DNA of 64,000 bases. It comes from Cohnella sp. GbtcB17 (GTDB taxonomy: Bacteria; Bacillota; Bacilli; Paenibacillales; Paenibacillaceae). The notes below the pieces were generated by a model. That model was not told the origin of the DNA, did not search any database, and saw nothing but the letters and a program-made list of their open reading frames with translations. A program made the position numbers and the translations under genes. Positions 8,010-16,519 of the stretch are shown piece after piece (position 1 is the first letter of the stretch; every line of letters starts with the position of its first letter). The stretch is taken from NCBI RefSeq assembly GCF_019091135.1, contig NZ_JAGXJW010000029.1, forward strand, positions 37,870 to 101,869. Reading direction: 5' to 3'.

Positions 8010-9644
8010 ATGGCTAAGGAAATCAAGTTTAGCGAAGACGCGCGCCGCGCGATGCTCCGCGGTGTGGACGCACTGGCCAATGCCGTTAAGGTAACGCTCG
8101 GACCGAAGGGCCGCAATGTCGTGCTCGAGAAGAAGTTCGGCTCCCCGCTGATCACGAACGACGGCGTGACGATCGCCAAGGAGATCGAGCTTGAGGACGC
8201 ATTCGAAAACGCGGGCGCACAGCTCGTTAAAGAAGTCGCGACGAAGACGAACGACGTAGCCGGCGACGGCACGACGACCGCGACGGTACTGGCGCAAGCG
8301 ATCATCCGCGAAGGCCTGAAGAACGTCACCGCCGGCGCGAACCCGATGGTCGTCCGCAAGGGCATCGACAAGGCCGTACGCGCCGCTGTCGAGCAACTGA
8401 AGGCGATCTCCAAGCAAGTCGAAGGCAGCAACGACATCGCGCAAGTCGCATCGATCTCCGCGGCTGACGAAGAAGTCGGCAAGCTGATCGCCGAAGCGAT
8501 GGAGAAGGTCGGCAAGGACGGCGTCATCACTGTCGAAGAATCCAAGGGCTTCTTAACCGAGCTCGACGTTGTCGAAGGCATGCAGTTCGACCGCGGCTAC
8601 GTGTCCCCTTACATGATCACCGACACGGACAAGATGGAAGCCGTGCTCGACAACCCGTACATCCTCATCACGGACAAGAAGATCTCCAACATCCAGGAGA
8701 TCCTGCCTATCCTTGAGAAGGTCGTACAATCCGGCAAGCAGCTGCTGATCATCGCCGAGGACGTCGAAGGCGAAGCGCAAGCGACGCTGATCGTCAACCG
8801 TCTGCGCGGCACGTTCACTTGCGTAGCCGTCAAGGCGCCTGGCTTCGGCGACCGCCGCAAGGCGATGCTGCAAGACATCGCGGCTCTGACCGGCGGTCAA
8901 GTGATCACCGAAGAGCTCGGTCTTGAACTGAAGTCCACGAACGTGAACCAACTGGGCTCCGCCCGTCAAATTCGCGTCAACAAGGAAAACACGATCATCG
9001 TCGACGGTGCAGGCGACTCGAACGACATCAAGGCGCGCGTCAACCAAATCCGCGCTCAAATCGAAGAGACGACGTCCGACTTCGACCGTGAAAAGCTGCA
9101 AGAGCGTCTGGCGAAGCTGGCCGGCGGCGTAGCCGTCATCAAGGTCGGCGCAGCTACCGAGACCGAGCTGAAGGAGCGCAAGCTCCGCATCGAGGACGCG
9201 CTGAATGCGACTCGCGCAGCCGTCGAAGAAGGCATCGTATCCGGCGGCGGCACGGCGCTGGTTAACGTATACAACGCGGTTGCGGCCGTGAACGCCGAAG
9301 GCGACGAGAAGACAGGCGTCAACATCATCCTGCGCTCGCTCGAAGAGCCGATCCGCACGATCGCTGCCAACGCCGGCCAAGAAGGCTCGGTCATCGTCGA
9401 GCGTCTGAAGAAGGAAGAAGTCGGCGTCGGCTACAATGCCGCTACCGGCGAATGGGTCAACATGTTCGAAGCCGGCATCATCGATCCGGTGAAGGTGACC
9501 CGCTCCGCGCTGCAGAACGCCGCATCCGTCGCAGGCCTGTTCCTGACGACCGAAGCGGTCATCACCGACAAGCCTGAGAAGGACAAAGCGCCTGCAGGCA
9601 TGCCTGGCGGCATGGGCGATATGGGCGGCATGGGCGGATTCTAA
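8010..9644 (+). CDS. groEL: Chaperonin GroEL
   Basis: 60-kDa ATP-driven chaperonin. 544 residues, full family length. Visible motifs: V-T-L-G-P-K-G-R-N near the N-terminus, the nucleotide loop G-D-G-T-T-T at residues 85-90, the A-A-V-E-E-G-I-V-S-G-G-G signature, and the G-G-M repeat tail (ends G-M-G-G-F). ATG 8010 follows AGGAGGG. Strong codon bias toward C/G third positions creates long false open frames on both strands here. Confidence 0.98.
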   Translation: MAKEIKFSEDARRAMLRGVDALANAVKVTLGPKGRNVVLEKKFGSPLITNDGVTIAKEIELEDAFENAGAQLVKEVATKTNDVAGDGTTTATVLAQAIIREGLKNVTAGANPMVVRKGIDKAVRAAVEQLKAISKQVEGSNDIAQVASISAADEEVGKLIAEAMEKVGKDGVITVEESKGFLTELDVVEGMQFDRGYVSPYMITDTDKMEAVLDNPYILITDKKISNIQEILPILEKVVQSGKQLLIIAEDVEGEAQATLIVNRLRGTFTCVAVKAPGFGDRRKAMLQDIAALTGGQVITEELGLELKSTNVNQLGSARQIRVNKENTIIVDGAGDSNDIKARVNQIRAQIEETTSDFDREKLQERLAKLAGGVAVIKVGAATETELKERKLRIEDALNATRAAVEEGIVSGGGTALVNVYNAVAAVNAEGDEKTGVNIILRSLEEPIRTIAANAGQEGSVIVERLKKEEVGVGYNAATGEWVNMFEAGIIDPVKVTRSALQNAASVAGLFLTTEAVITDKPEKDKAPAGMPGGMGDMGGMGGF

Positions 9645-9675
9645 TCCGAGCCACCGCGAATATACAAGCATACCG

Positions 9676-9705
9676 GCCGGACTCCAATCGGAGTCCGGCT
9701 TTTTT
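9676..9705 (+). terminator. Intrinsic terminator after groEL
   Basis: Perfect 10-bp stem (9676-9685 with 9690-9699), AATC loop and six T. Confidence 0.92.
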
Positions 9706-9785
9706 GCGTTGCGGCATATCGTCGGCAAGGGTAATAAAACGGTTATGGACACTATTTTGCTAAATAGGCGAGGAAAGAAGGCGTG

Positions 9786-10451
9786 ATGCGGATGGAATGG
9801 GAATGGCTGCTCCGAATCGCGGCCGCCGGATTATGCGGAGCGATCATCGGCTACGAACGAAAGAGCAGAATGAAGGAGGCAGGCATTAAAACGCATTTTA
9901 TCGTCGGCATGGGCGCGGCGCTGATGATGGTGCTGTCCAAGTACGGCTTCGGCGATCAGAAGGATTGGCCGAATCTGTCGCTCGATCCTTCGCGAATCGC
10001 GGCGCAGGTCGTCAGCGGTGTCGGGTTCCTAGGCGCGGGCATGATCATTTTGCAGAAGCAGACGGTCAAAGGGTTGACGACTGCGGCCGGCGTATGGTCG
10101 ACCGCGGGGATGGGAATGGCGATCGGAGCGGGCCTGTATATTGTAGGCGGCGGCGCCGTCGTCCTGATCGTGCTCGGGCAGACGGTTCTTCAACGCAGCA
10201 TCGGACGTCTGGGCCATGCGTCTGCCGAGCATGTCGGCATTCGGCTGGAGGACGGCGATGGCGCGATGGATGAACTGCTCGCCAAGCTGAAGGAGCTTCA
10301 GGTGTCGCTGGTCGCGATCGAGACGAATCGGGACGACAAAGGTGAGGTTGCCGTCGACCTGTCGATCAAGCTGCCGCCGTCCTGCGATAAGGAAAATGTG
10401 CTGACGTCGCTGCACGAGCTGCGCCACGTACGGCGCGTCGAATGGCAATAA
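9786..10451 (+). CDS. MgtC/SapB-family membrane protein
   Basis: Inner-membrane protein of the MgtC family, often linked to magnesium limitation or acid/virulence adaptation; the biochemical role in Bacillota is unsettled. 221 residues from ATG 9786 (GTG 9783 and ATG 9792 are also possible). The first about 130 residues form four or five helices with the family pattern A-A-G-L-C-G-A-I-I-G-Y-E-R-K, V-G-M-G-A-A-L and G-V-G-F-L-G-A-G-M-I, then T-T-A-A-G-V-W. A small C-terminal cytoplasmic domain follows, resembling an ACT-like domain in layout. Monocistronic. Confidence 0.87.
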   Translation: MRMEWEWLLRIAAAGLCGAIIGYERKSRMKEAGIKTHFIVGMGAALMMVLSKYGFGDQKDWPNLSLDPSRIAAQVVSGVGFLGAGMIILQKQTVKGLTTAAGVWSTAGMGMAIGAGLYIVGGGAVVLIVLGQTVLQRSIGRLGHASAEHVGIRLEDGDGAMDELLAKLKELQVSLVAIETNRDDKGEVAVDLSIKLPPSCDKENVLTSLHELRHVRRVEWQ

Positions 10452-10489
10452 AGCCATAATAGCGCGCAAAAAACGCAAGAAAAGGAAAG

Positions 10490-10517
10490 GGACAGTTTTT
10501 CCAGTCTATGGTACAAT
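10490..10517 (+). promoter_or_regulatory. Putative extended -10 promoter of the CE7 esterase gene
   Basis: TGG-TACAAT at 10509-10517 is an extended -10; the -35 (GGACAG, 10490-10495) is weak. Confidence 0.5.
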
Positions 10518-10589
10518 GAATACGCTTCAATACGGACGGAGCCGGGAACGCCATCCCGCCATACCAATCGTCAAAGGGGAAGATTTATC

Positions 10590-11549
10590 GTGCCAGCACT
10601 GGATATGCCGTTAGATCAGTTAAAGGAGTACCGGGGACGCAACCCGCGCCCGGCCGACTTCGACGAATACTGGGATCGCGCGCTCGCCGAGCTGAAGGCA
10701 ACCGATCCGCAGGTCGAGCTCGTACCGAGCGAATTCCAGACGCCGCAGGCGGATTGCTTCGACCTGTACTTTACCGGCGTCAGAGGCGCGCGCATCCACG
10801 CGAAGTATATCCGTCCCAAAAACGTGCAGGAGCCGCATCCGGCCGTCGTGCAGTTCCACGGCTATTCGGGCAGCGCAGGGGATTGGAGCGACAAGCTCGC
10901 CTTCGCGGCGCTAGGCTATTCCGTTCTGTCGATGGACGCCCGCGGTCAAGGGGGCTCGTCCGAGGATGTGGGCGGCGTTAAGGGTAATACGCTGAACGGG
11001 CATATTATCCGGGGTCTGGACGATCATCCGGACAACCTGCTGTTCCGCCACATTTTCCTCGACACCGCGCAGCTCGCCGGCATCGCGCTCGGCCTGCCCG
11101 AAGTCGACCCATCCCGCGTCTACGCGGCAGGCGGCTCGCAGGGCGGCGCGCTCACGATCGCCTGTGCCGCGCTGGAGCCGCGCGTATCCAAGCTCGCGCC
11201 GGTCTTTCCTTTCCTCTGCGACTACAAGCGAGTGTGGGAGATGGACCTGGCGAAGGACGCCTATCAGGAGCTGCGCGACTACTTCCGCCGCTTCGATCCG
11301 ACGCACGAGCGCGAGGAAGAAGTGTTCACCAGGCTTGGCTATATCGATCTTCAATATCTGGCAGACCGCATTCAAGGCGAAGTGCTCATGTTCGTCGGAC
11401 TGATGGATTCCGTCTGCCCGCCTTCGACGCAGTTTGCCGCGTACAACAAGATCACGGCGAAGAAGGATCTGGTCGTTTATCCCGACTTCGGTCACGAAGG
11501 CCTGCCGGGTTCGAACGACAAAACGATGCAGTTCTTTATGCGGGACTAA
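10590..11549 (+). CDS. Acetyl xylan esterase / cephalosporin-C deacetylase family (CE7)
   Basis: Alpha/beta hydrolase that removes acetyl groups from short xylo-oligosaccharides and related esters. 319 residues, typical for CE7. No signal peptide, so cytoplasmic action on imported sugars is likely. The triad is visible: Ser183 in G-G-S-Q-G-G, Asp273 in G-L-M-D-S-V-C-P-P, His302 in D-F-G-H-E-G. The R-G-Q-G-G-S-S oxyanion-region motif is present. Start is GTG 10590 after AAAGGGGA. A terminator follows. Confidence 0.93.
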   Translation: MPALDMPLDQLKEYRGRNPRPADFDEYWDRALAELKATDPQVELVPSEFQTPQADCFDLYFTGVRGARIHAKYIRPKNVQEPHPAVVQFHGYSGSAGDWSDKLAFAALGYSVLSMDARGQGGSSEDVGGVKGNTLNGHIIRGLDDHPDNLLFRHIFLDTAQLAGIALGLPEVDPSRVYAAGGSQGGALTIACAALEPRVSKLAPVFPFLCDYKRVWEMDLAKDAYQELRDYFRRFDPTHEREEEVFTRLGYIDLQYLADRIQGEVLMFVGLMDSVCPPSTQFAAYNKITAKKDLVVYPDFGHEGLPGSNDKTMQFFMRD

Positions 11550-11583
11550 TTCGATATAACATGTTATAATAAGTTACGGTACG

Positions 11584-11617
11584 GACTCCCCCAGCGCGGG
11601 GGGGTCTGCTTTTGTTA
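11584..11617 (+). terminator. Intrinsic terminator after the CE7 esterase gene
   Basis: GC-rich stem with C5/G7 tracts (11585-11593 with 11597-11606) followed by CTGCTTTTG. Confidence 0.75.
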
Positions 11618-11635
11618 TTACACCCGAGGAAGTGA

Positions 11636-12856
11636 ATGGCTTTGAACGTATCATGGAAGAGGAATTTGTACGTACTCTGGACCGGCGTGTTTTTTTGCAG
11701 CATGGCTTACTCTGCCGCCATACCGTTCATCCCATTGTTCCTGAAAAACGACCTGGGCGTGGAGCATCACGTCAACCAGTGGTCGGGTTTCGCGTTCGGC
11801 GTTACCTTTCTCGCAAGCGCGTTGATCGCGCCGTATTGGGGGTCTCTGGCCGACAAATACGGACGCAGGCCAATGCTGATCCGCTCGGGCTACAGCCTCG
11901 CGGCGCTGTACCTGATCACCTTTTTCGTGCAAGATCCGTACGTATTTCTGTTGGTCCGGGTATGCCAGGGCTTGCTCGCGGGCTACGTGCCGGCTTCGAT
12001 CGCGCTGGTGGCGACGAACACGCCTGAGGAAAAATCGGGCTATGCGCTCGGCGTCATGGCGACGGCCAGCGCCAGCGGCGGCATCATCGGGCCGCTTGTC
12101 GGAGGCGTGGTGAGCCATCTGACGAGCAACCGGGAGGCTTTTTTATTTTCGGCGGCTGTCGTCTTCATCGCGGCGCTGATCGCAAGCTTTTTCGTCAAGG
12201 AGGAGAAGTTCAACCGCTCGGCGAAGCGGTCGAGCGTTCGCGAGGATCTGTCTCAGGCGATCCACAACCGCACGTTTATCACGCTGCTCCTGATCGTCGG
12301 CCTCAGCACCTTCTCCGTCATGATCCTCGAGCCGCTGCTCACGATCTACATGACTCAGCTTGGCGGGGAACAGGCGGACGCTTCGCTGCAGGCGGGCATC
12401 GTCTTCTCGGCGGTCGGCATCGCGACGCTCATCGCGGCGCCGCAGTGGGGGAAGATCGGCCAGCGGATCGGTTTTATCAAGGTGCTCGTCATCGGGCTCG
12501 CGGGCGGCGGCATCGGCAATCTGCTCCAATACTTCGTCGGGCACTACGTCGAATTCGGCGCGCTTCGCTTCGTATACGGCTTGTTTTTCGCGGGCGTCTA
12601 CCCCGCGCTTAACGCCATGATCGTGCGGGTCACCGAGCCTGAATTCCGCGGCCGCGCCTTCAGCCTCAGCCAGTCGTCCACGCAGTTGGCCACGATGCTG
12701 GGACCGGTGCTTGGCGGCTTGCTGTCCGGTTGGATACCGATCCGCTGGGTATTCGTGCTGAACGGGCTCATGCTGCTCTGCTCGGCTGTCCTGCTGTTCC
12801 GCAAGCGGCACCTGGACCGAGTCGAGCCCAGCGTTGCCGGGGAGGCCCGCGGATGA
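11636..12856 (+). CDS. MFS drug-efflux-type transporter (DHA1)
   Basis: Proton-driven exporter of the 12-helix DHA1 group; substrate unknown. 406 residues with two six-helix halves. Motif A is clear: G-S-L-A-D-K-Y-G-R-R-P-M-L after helix 2, and the motif C region G-I-I-G-P-L-V-G-G lies in helix 5. A second, weaker motif A (W-G-K-I-G-Q-R-I-G) appears in the second half. ATG 11636 follows GAGGAAG. Its TGA overlaps the start of the next transporter gene, so the two are co-translated. Confidence 0.88.
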   Translation: MALNVSWKRNLYVLWTGVFFCSMAYSAAIPFIPLFLKNDLGVEHHVNQWSGFAFGVTFLASALIAPYWGSLADKYGRRPMLIRSGYSLAALYLITFFVQDPYVFLLVRVCQGLLAGYVPASIALVATNTPEEKSGYALGVMATASASGGIIGPLVGGVVSHLTSNREAFLFSAAVVFIAALIASFFVKEEKFNRSAKRSSVREDLSQAIHNRTFITLLLIVGLSTFSVMILEPLLTIYMTQLGGEQADASLQAGIVFSAVGIATLIAAPQWGKIGQRIGFIKVLVIGLAGGGIGNLLQYFVGHYVEFGALRFVYGLFFAGVYPALNAMIVRVTEPEFRGRAFSLSQSSTQLATMLGPVLGGLLSGWIPIRWVFVLNGLMLLCSAVLLFRKRHLDRVEPSVAGEARG

Positions 12857-13779
12857 CCGTTTTTCTCCACATTCTCGTGAGCAACGTGCTTCCGATTTCG
12901 ATATTGATCGCGCTCGGCATCGTATTGCAACGCGCCTTCAAGCTGGACATCCGGACGCTGTCGAAGCTGAACTTTTACTTATTTTCTCCGGCGATCATGT
13001 TCAAGCTGCTGTACAATACGGCGATCTCGCTCTCGCTGTTCGGCACGGTCATGGCTTTTTTCGCTTTATTTATGCTGCTCCAGTACGCGCTCGTCTCGGC
13101 GGTCGTCCGTCTTCGCGGATACGAGCCGTCGATGCGCAGCGCGATGCGATGCAGCGTGCTTTTTTACAATAGCGCAAACTACGGAATCCCGCTGAACCAG
13201 CTGGCGTTCCACAACAATCCGTACACGCTGTCCGTTCAGGTGCTGATCATGATGATGCAGTCGCTCATTCCGAATACATACGGCGTATACAGCGTCAACG
13301 CGCACAAGTCGGACTGGCGTCAAATTCGCCGGGTCATTCTGTCGATGCCGGTCATCTACGTGATTCCCGTGGCGCTGCTGATGCGCTACTTCTCGGTGCC
13401 GCTGCCCGACTCCGTCGTAACCTCCGTCGATTATTTGTCCAACGCCTTTATCGGCACGGCGCTCATCACACTCGGCGTCCAGCTGGGCAGCATGGCCTGG
13501 CGCATCAGTCGCAGGCTGCTGTCGGACATCAGCCTGTCCCTCGCGCTGCGGCTGGCCGCAGGTCCGCTGCTCGCCTGGGGCGCCTGCGAAATAATAGGCG
13601 CACACGGCCTGCTGGCAAGCGCGTTGATCGTCTCGTCATCCGTGCCGACCTCGCTCAGCAGCGTGCTGCTCGCCGTCGAGTTCGACAACGAACCCGAGTT
13701 CGCTTCGCAGACGGTTTTTGCCTCGACTGCGATCAGCACGGTGACGGTGGCGGCGGTGATCGCGATGCTGGGTGTTTGA
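12853..13779 (+). CDS. AEC (auxin efflux carrier) family transporter
   Basis: Ten-helix secondary carrier of the AEC/BART superfamily; bacterial members often move malonate or other organic acids, but the substrate is unknown here. 308 residues from ATG 12853, which overlaps the MFS stop (ATGA) with GGAGG at 12841. The helix 4-5 region has the family's N-S-A-N-Y-G-I-P-L motif, and the late S-S-S-V-P-T-S-L-S-S-V-L segment is typical. Pairing of two different exporters in one operon suggests a shared physiological trigger. Confidence 0.85.
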   Translation: MTVFLHILVSNVLPISILIALGIVLQRAFKLDIRTLSKLNFYLFSPAIMFKLLYNTAISLSLFGTVMAFFALFMLLQYALVSAVVRLRGYEPSMRSAMRCSVLFYNSANYGIPLNQLAFHNNPYTLSVQVLIMMMQSLIPNTYGVYSVNAHKSDWRQIRRVILSMPVIYVIPVALLMRYFSVPLPDSVVTSVDYLSNAFIGTALITLGVQLGSMAWRISRRLLSDISLSLALRLAAGPLLAWGACEIIGAHGLLASALIVSSSVPTSLSSVLLAVEFDNEPEFASQTVFASTAISTVTVAAVIAMLGV

Positions 13780-13849
13780 CGGCTGCATGCAACTATTCCT
13801 GATCTGGAAGCGTCTGGATGTTAGGCGGTAACAGAACGGAGGACGGCCG

Positions 13850-14713
13850 ATGAGAAAATATGCGGTTTGCTGGCTATTGGGCGCGCTGCTGGTCTTGCAG
13901 GGGTGCGGAGCTCGCGAGGGTTTTAATGGGGCGGAGAACGGTGGAGAGTCGCCGAAGCCGCCTTCCGCATCCGCTTCGACCGCGCAGCTGCCTGCGTCGT
14001 CCGAAGACCCTTTTAAGATACCCGATGTGGTGCCGCATCTCGAGGTAACTGCAGGCGGCGTGACCTTTGAGGCGCAGAAGGGCGGCTACTGCTGGAACGA
14101 CAAGGAGAAAGGCGTCGGCGTATGCGCGGATGCGGCAGCGATGCCGCCGAGCTTCGAGGATGTCAAGAACAAGCCGCCCGCGAACGCAGGTGACGAGATC
14201 GCGCTTGCCTGGTCGGGGGATCCGCCGGACAGCCTTCACAGCATCGTGTATTTCCCCGGATCGGAGCGGCCAGTCGAGGCCATCGAGCTGCAGGACGGGA
14301 AGCTCCGAGTCGCAGCCGGCAAAGGGAATCAATTGTACGTGGTGACGGCGACCTGGCCGCAAGGGACCGTGCCTTACTTTTTTGGCATTCGCGCAGACGT
14401 CGACGAAGATGCCAAAGAGACGACAGAGGCTGACACCGCCCTGCGCAAGCTTGCCTGGGAGGCGATGCCCGAGGGCGACAGGACAACCGTCGTCGGGGAG
14501 TGGCAGGAGGCGGAGATCGATGCGAAAGGGCTAGATCCGGCAGGCCTTGCTGCTGTCAATGGCGAGGGAGACGTCATCCAACTCCCTTCGACCGGAAGCG
14601 AGCGGCTAAGCACGGTTACTTTTCACACGAAAAATGAAACCATGCTCGGGCCGATGATTGCGGTGATCGAACGCGAATCCTGCGAGCTGCTTGGCTGGCT
14701 GCTCCGTGAATGA
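13850..14713 (+). CDS. Putative lipoprotein of unknown function
   Basis: 287 residues. An N-terminal signal peptide ends in a lipobox L-Q-G-C (Cys19), so the mature protein should be lipid-anchored on the outer face of the membrane. A Ser/Pro/Ala-rich linker follows, then a globular domain starting near residue 62 with two cysteines (Y-C-W-N and V-C-A-D) and a W-x-G-D-P-P-D motif. I recognise no family. ATG 13850 follows ACGGAGGA. Stands alone with its own terminator. Confidence 0.75.
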   Translation: MRKYAVCWLLGALLVLQGCGAREGFNGAENGGESPKPPSASASTAQLPASSEDPFKIPDVVPHLEVTAGGVTFEAQKGGYCWNDKEKGVGVCADAAAMPPSFEDVKNKPPANAGDEIALAWSGDPPDSLHSIVYFPGSERPVEAIELQDGKLRVAAGKGNQLYVVTATWPQGTVPYFFGIRADVDEDAKETTEADTALRKLAWEAMPEGDRTTVVGEWQEAEIDAKGLDPAGLAAVNGEGDVIQLPSTGSERLSTVTFHTKNETMLGPMIAVIERESCELLGWLLRE

Positions 14714-14739
14714 GCTTTGCAACCGATTGATACGACAGG

Positions 14740-14773
14740 CCGTTCTCGCCAATATGCGGGGACGGATTTTTTT
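14740..14773 (+). terminator. Intrinsic terminator after the lipoprotein gene
   Basis: About 10-bp stem (14741-14750 region with 14757-14765) followed by seven T. Confidence 0.7.
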
Positions 14774-14796
14774 AAATGTAAAGCGAAATTACACAG

Positions 14797-14874
14797 TTGA
14801 CAGCCGCCCGATATTACTCTATATTTAGGATATGTTACTTAACTAAATAAAGCATGTTCCAAAATGTTAGTTAA
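14797..14874 (+). promoter_or_regulatory. yceI promoter with a paired operator-like motif
   Basis: Near-consensus SigA promoter: TTGACA (14797-14802), 17-base spacer, TATATT (14820-14825). Downstream, TTAACTAA (14839-14846) and TTAGTTAA (14867-14874) form a perfect 8-bp inverted repeat 20 bases apart. They also lie in two 14-base direct copies 32 bases apart (14832 and 14864, 12 of 14 identical). This suggests repressor binding over the start of the transcript. Confidence 0.7.
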
Positions 14875-14893
14875 TTATGAGGAGGAAAATAAA

Positions 14894-15424
14894 ATGGCAA
14901 AATCCGCATGGAATATTGACGCTTCGCACAGCTCGATCGATTTCTCGATCCGCCACTTGATGATCTCGAAGGTAAAAGGCACGTTCCACTCGTTCGAAGC
15001 GAGCGTTAACGCAGACGCTGAAGACCTGACGACGGCCGACATCGAGCTGTCCATCGACCTGTCCAGCATCGACACGCGCAACGCCGACCGCGACGCGCAT
15101 CTGCGCAACGCCGACTTCTTCGACGTCGAGAATCACCCGAAGCTGATCTTCAAAGCGACGAAGATCGTCAAGACCGGCGACGGCGAGTATGACGTGACCG
15201 GCGACGTCACGCTGCACGGCGTTACGAAGCAAGAGACGTTCGAAGTGACGTACGAAGGCGCTTCGAAGGATCCTTGGGGCAATCAGCGCGCAGGCTTCAG
15301 CGCGAAGGGCAAGATCAAGCGCAGCGACTTTGGCCTGACGTACAACGCGGCGCTGGAGACGGGCGGCGTTATGCTGGGCGACGATGTTGCTATCTCGCTC
15401 GAGCTGGAAGCCGTTAAGGCGTAA
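14894..15424 (+). CDS. YceI-family lipocalin-like protein
   Basis: Beta-barrel of the YceI family; structurally known members bind polyisoprenoid or other amphiphiles in a long pocket, and several are induced by stress. 176 residues from ATG 14894 with AGGAGG at 14880-14885; no signal peptide, so cytoplasmic. Motifs: W-x-I-D-x-x-H-S-S-I-D-F near the N-terminus, S-I-D-T-R-N, R-D-x-H-L-R-N-x-D-F-F, and D-V-T-L-H-G-V-T-K. A regulator gene of MarR or HxlR type is not adjacent. Confidence 0.93.
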   Translation: MAKSAWNIDASHSSIDFSIRHLMISKVKGTFHSFEASVNADAEDLTTADIELSIDLSSIDTRNADRDAHLRNADFFDVENHPKLIFKATKIVKTGDGEYDVTGDVTLHGVTKQETFEVTYEGASKDPWGNQRAGFSAKGKIKRSDFGLTYNAALETGGVMLGDDVAISLELEAVKA

Positions 15425-15456
15425 GCCACGCAAAGCGAGCACTTATTTTTACTTGA

Positions 15457-15486
15457 AGCGGCGGAGCATCGGCTCCGCCGCTTTTT
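15457..15486 (+). terminator. Intrinsic terminator after yceI
   Basis: Perfect 11-bp stem (15457-15467 with 15472-15482), ATCG loop, then T run. Confidence 0.92.
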
Positions 15487-15489
15487 AGG

Positions 15490-15529
15490 TTGCCGAGCAA
15501 CGCGATTCGCAGGTATATTAGCGCTAATA
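15490..15529 (+). promoter_or_regulatory. Putative promoter with 14-bp palindrome before the AraC-type gene
   Basis: TTGCCG (15490-15495), 18-base spacer, TATATT (15514-15519). A perfect 14-bp palindrome, TATTAGCGCTAATA, at 15516-15529 overlaps the -10, a likely operator. Confidence 0.55.
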
Positions 15530-15569
15530 GCGCCGAGCGGCTATCGGCGCGCACGCAAGGAGAGTCGAC

Positions 15570-16418
15570 ATGCTCGAGATGTTCAGCTTCGACGCTGCGG
15601 TCCCGCTTCATCTGTTCGAATACGAACTGAGGAAGGAGCGTACCGAGCAGCATTGGCATTCCTTTTATGAGATCGGATATTGCATCGAAGGACGCGGCGC
15701 TTTTTTCATCGGGGAGGAAACGGTGACCGTCGAGCCGGGCACGCTGATGCTGTTCCCGCCTTACGAGCCGCATATCGCCATGGCCGAGGCCGAAGGGTGC
15801 CGGTTCGCGTTCGTTTATTTCAGCGAGTCGTTGTTCTCGCCGGAGGATCGGTATCTGCTGCGTCCGTTCGCGCGCGCGGCGACCTGGAGCGAGCCCGAAT
15901 GGCGCTCGCATCGTCCTTCGTCGTTCGAACGGCCGGGCACGCTGCTCGCCGCGATGCTTGCCGAGTATGAAGCGAAGCCGTCCGCCTACGGTCCGCTGCT
16001 GCGATCGTCGATGCTGACGCTCGCCGTCTGGCTGTACCGCGCCGAGGAAGCGCGGTACGGACGCAGGGAATGGCGGGCGCGCAGCGATGCGCTTGAACGG
16101 CTGCGACCCGCGCTGGAGGCGGTGGCGGCGAGATTCGGGGAGCCGTTCGGGCTGCGCGAAGCGGCGGAGGCGCTGGCGCTCAGCGAATCGCGCACGCGGC
16201 ATCTGTTCGTCGAAGGCGTGGGCAAGCGATTCAAGGAATATTTGACGTTCGTGCGGATGCAGGAGGCGAAGCGATTGCTGGCGACGAGCGATCTGTCGGT
16301 GACGGACGTGTATCTCGCCTGCGGCTTTCAGAGCGCGGCTCCGTTTTATCGATCGTTTCGGCAGCTCGTAGGCTTGAATCCCCAGCAATACCGGGAGAGA
16401 TACATGAGCCGAGAATAG
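15570..16418 (+). CDS. AraC-family transcriptional regulator
   Basis: 282 residues. The N-terminal half is a cupin-like sensing domain (H-W-H-S-F-Y-E-I-G-Y followed by V-x-P-G-T-L-M-L-F-P-P-Y-E-P-H), the form common in Paenibacillaceae carbohydrate regulators. The C-terminal 100 residues hold two helix-turn-helix units: L-R-E-A-A-E-A-L-A-L-S-E-S-R and V-T-D-V-Y-L-A-C-G-F-Q-S, ending in the usual F-R-x-L-V-G-L-N-P-Q-Q-Y-R. ATG 15570 follows AAGGAGAG. It may control the downstream ADP-ribosylglycohydrolase-like gene, 100 bases away in the same direction. Confidence 0.9.
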   Translation: MLEMFSFDAAVPLHLFEYELRKERTEQHWHSFYEIGYCIEGRGAFFIGEETVTVEPGTLMLFPPYEPHIAMAEAEGCRFAFVYFSESLFSPEDRYLLRPFARAATWSEPEWRSHRPSSFERPGTLLAAMLAEYEAKPSAYGPLLRSSMLTLAVWLYRAEEARYGRREWRARSDALERLRPALEAVAARFGEPFGLREAAEALALSESRTRHLFVEGVGKRFKEYLTFVRMQEAKRLLATSDLSVTDVYLACGFQSAAPFYRSFRQLVGLNPQQYRERYMSRE

Positions 16419-16519
16419 CCGTTTTTAAGAATGGAATCGGGGCAAAAAGAGATGAAAGCGCATCCCGTTCGGGTTAAGGTGAGGATAGCAATGACCGATA
16501 CCGAAGGGGTGCGATAACG

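Noticed and set aside
8553..9752. 399-codon open frame antisense to groEL
   Set aside because: It mirrors groEL codon bias; groEL is unmistakable, and the antisense frame has no family motif or ribosome binding site.
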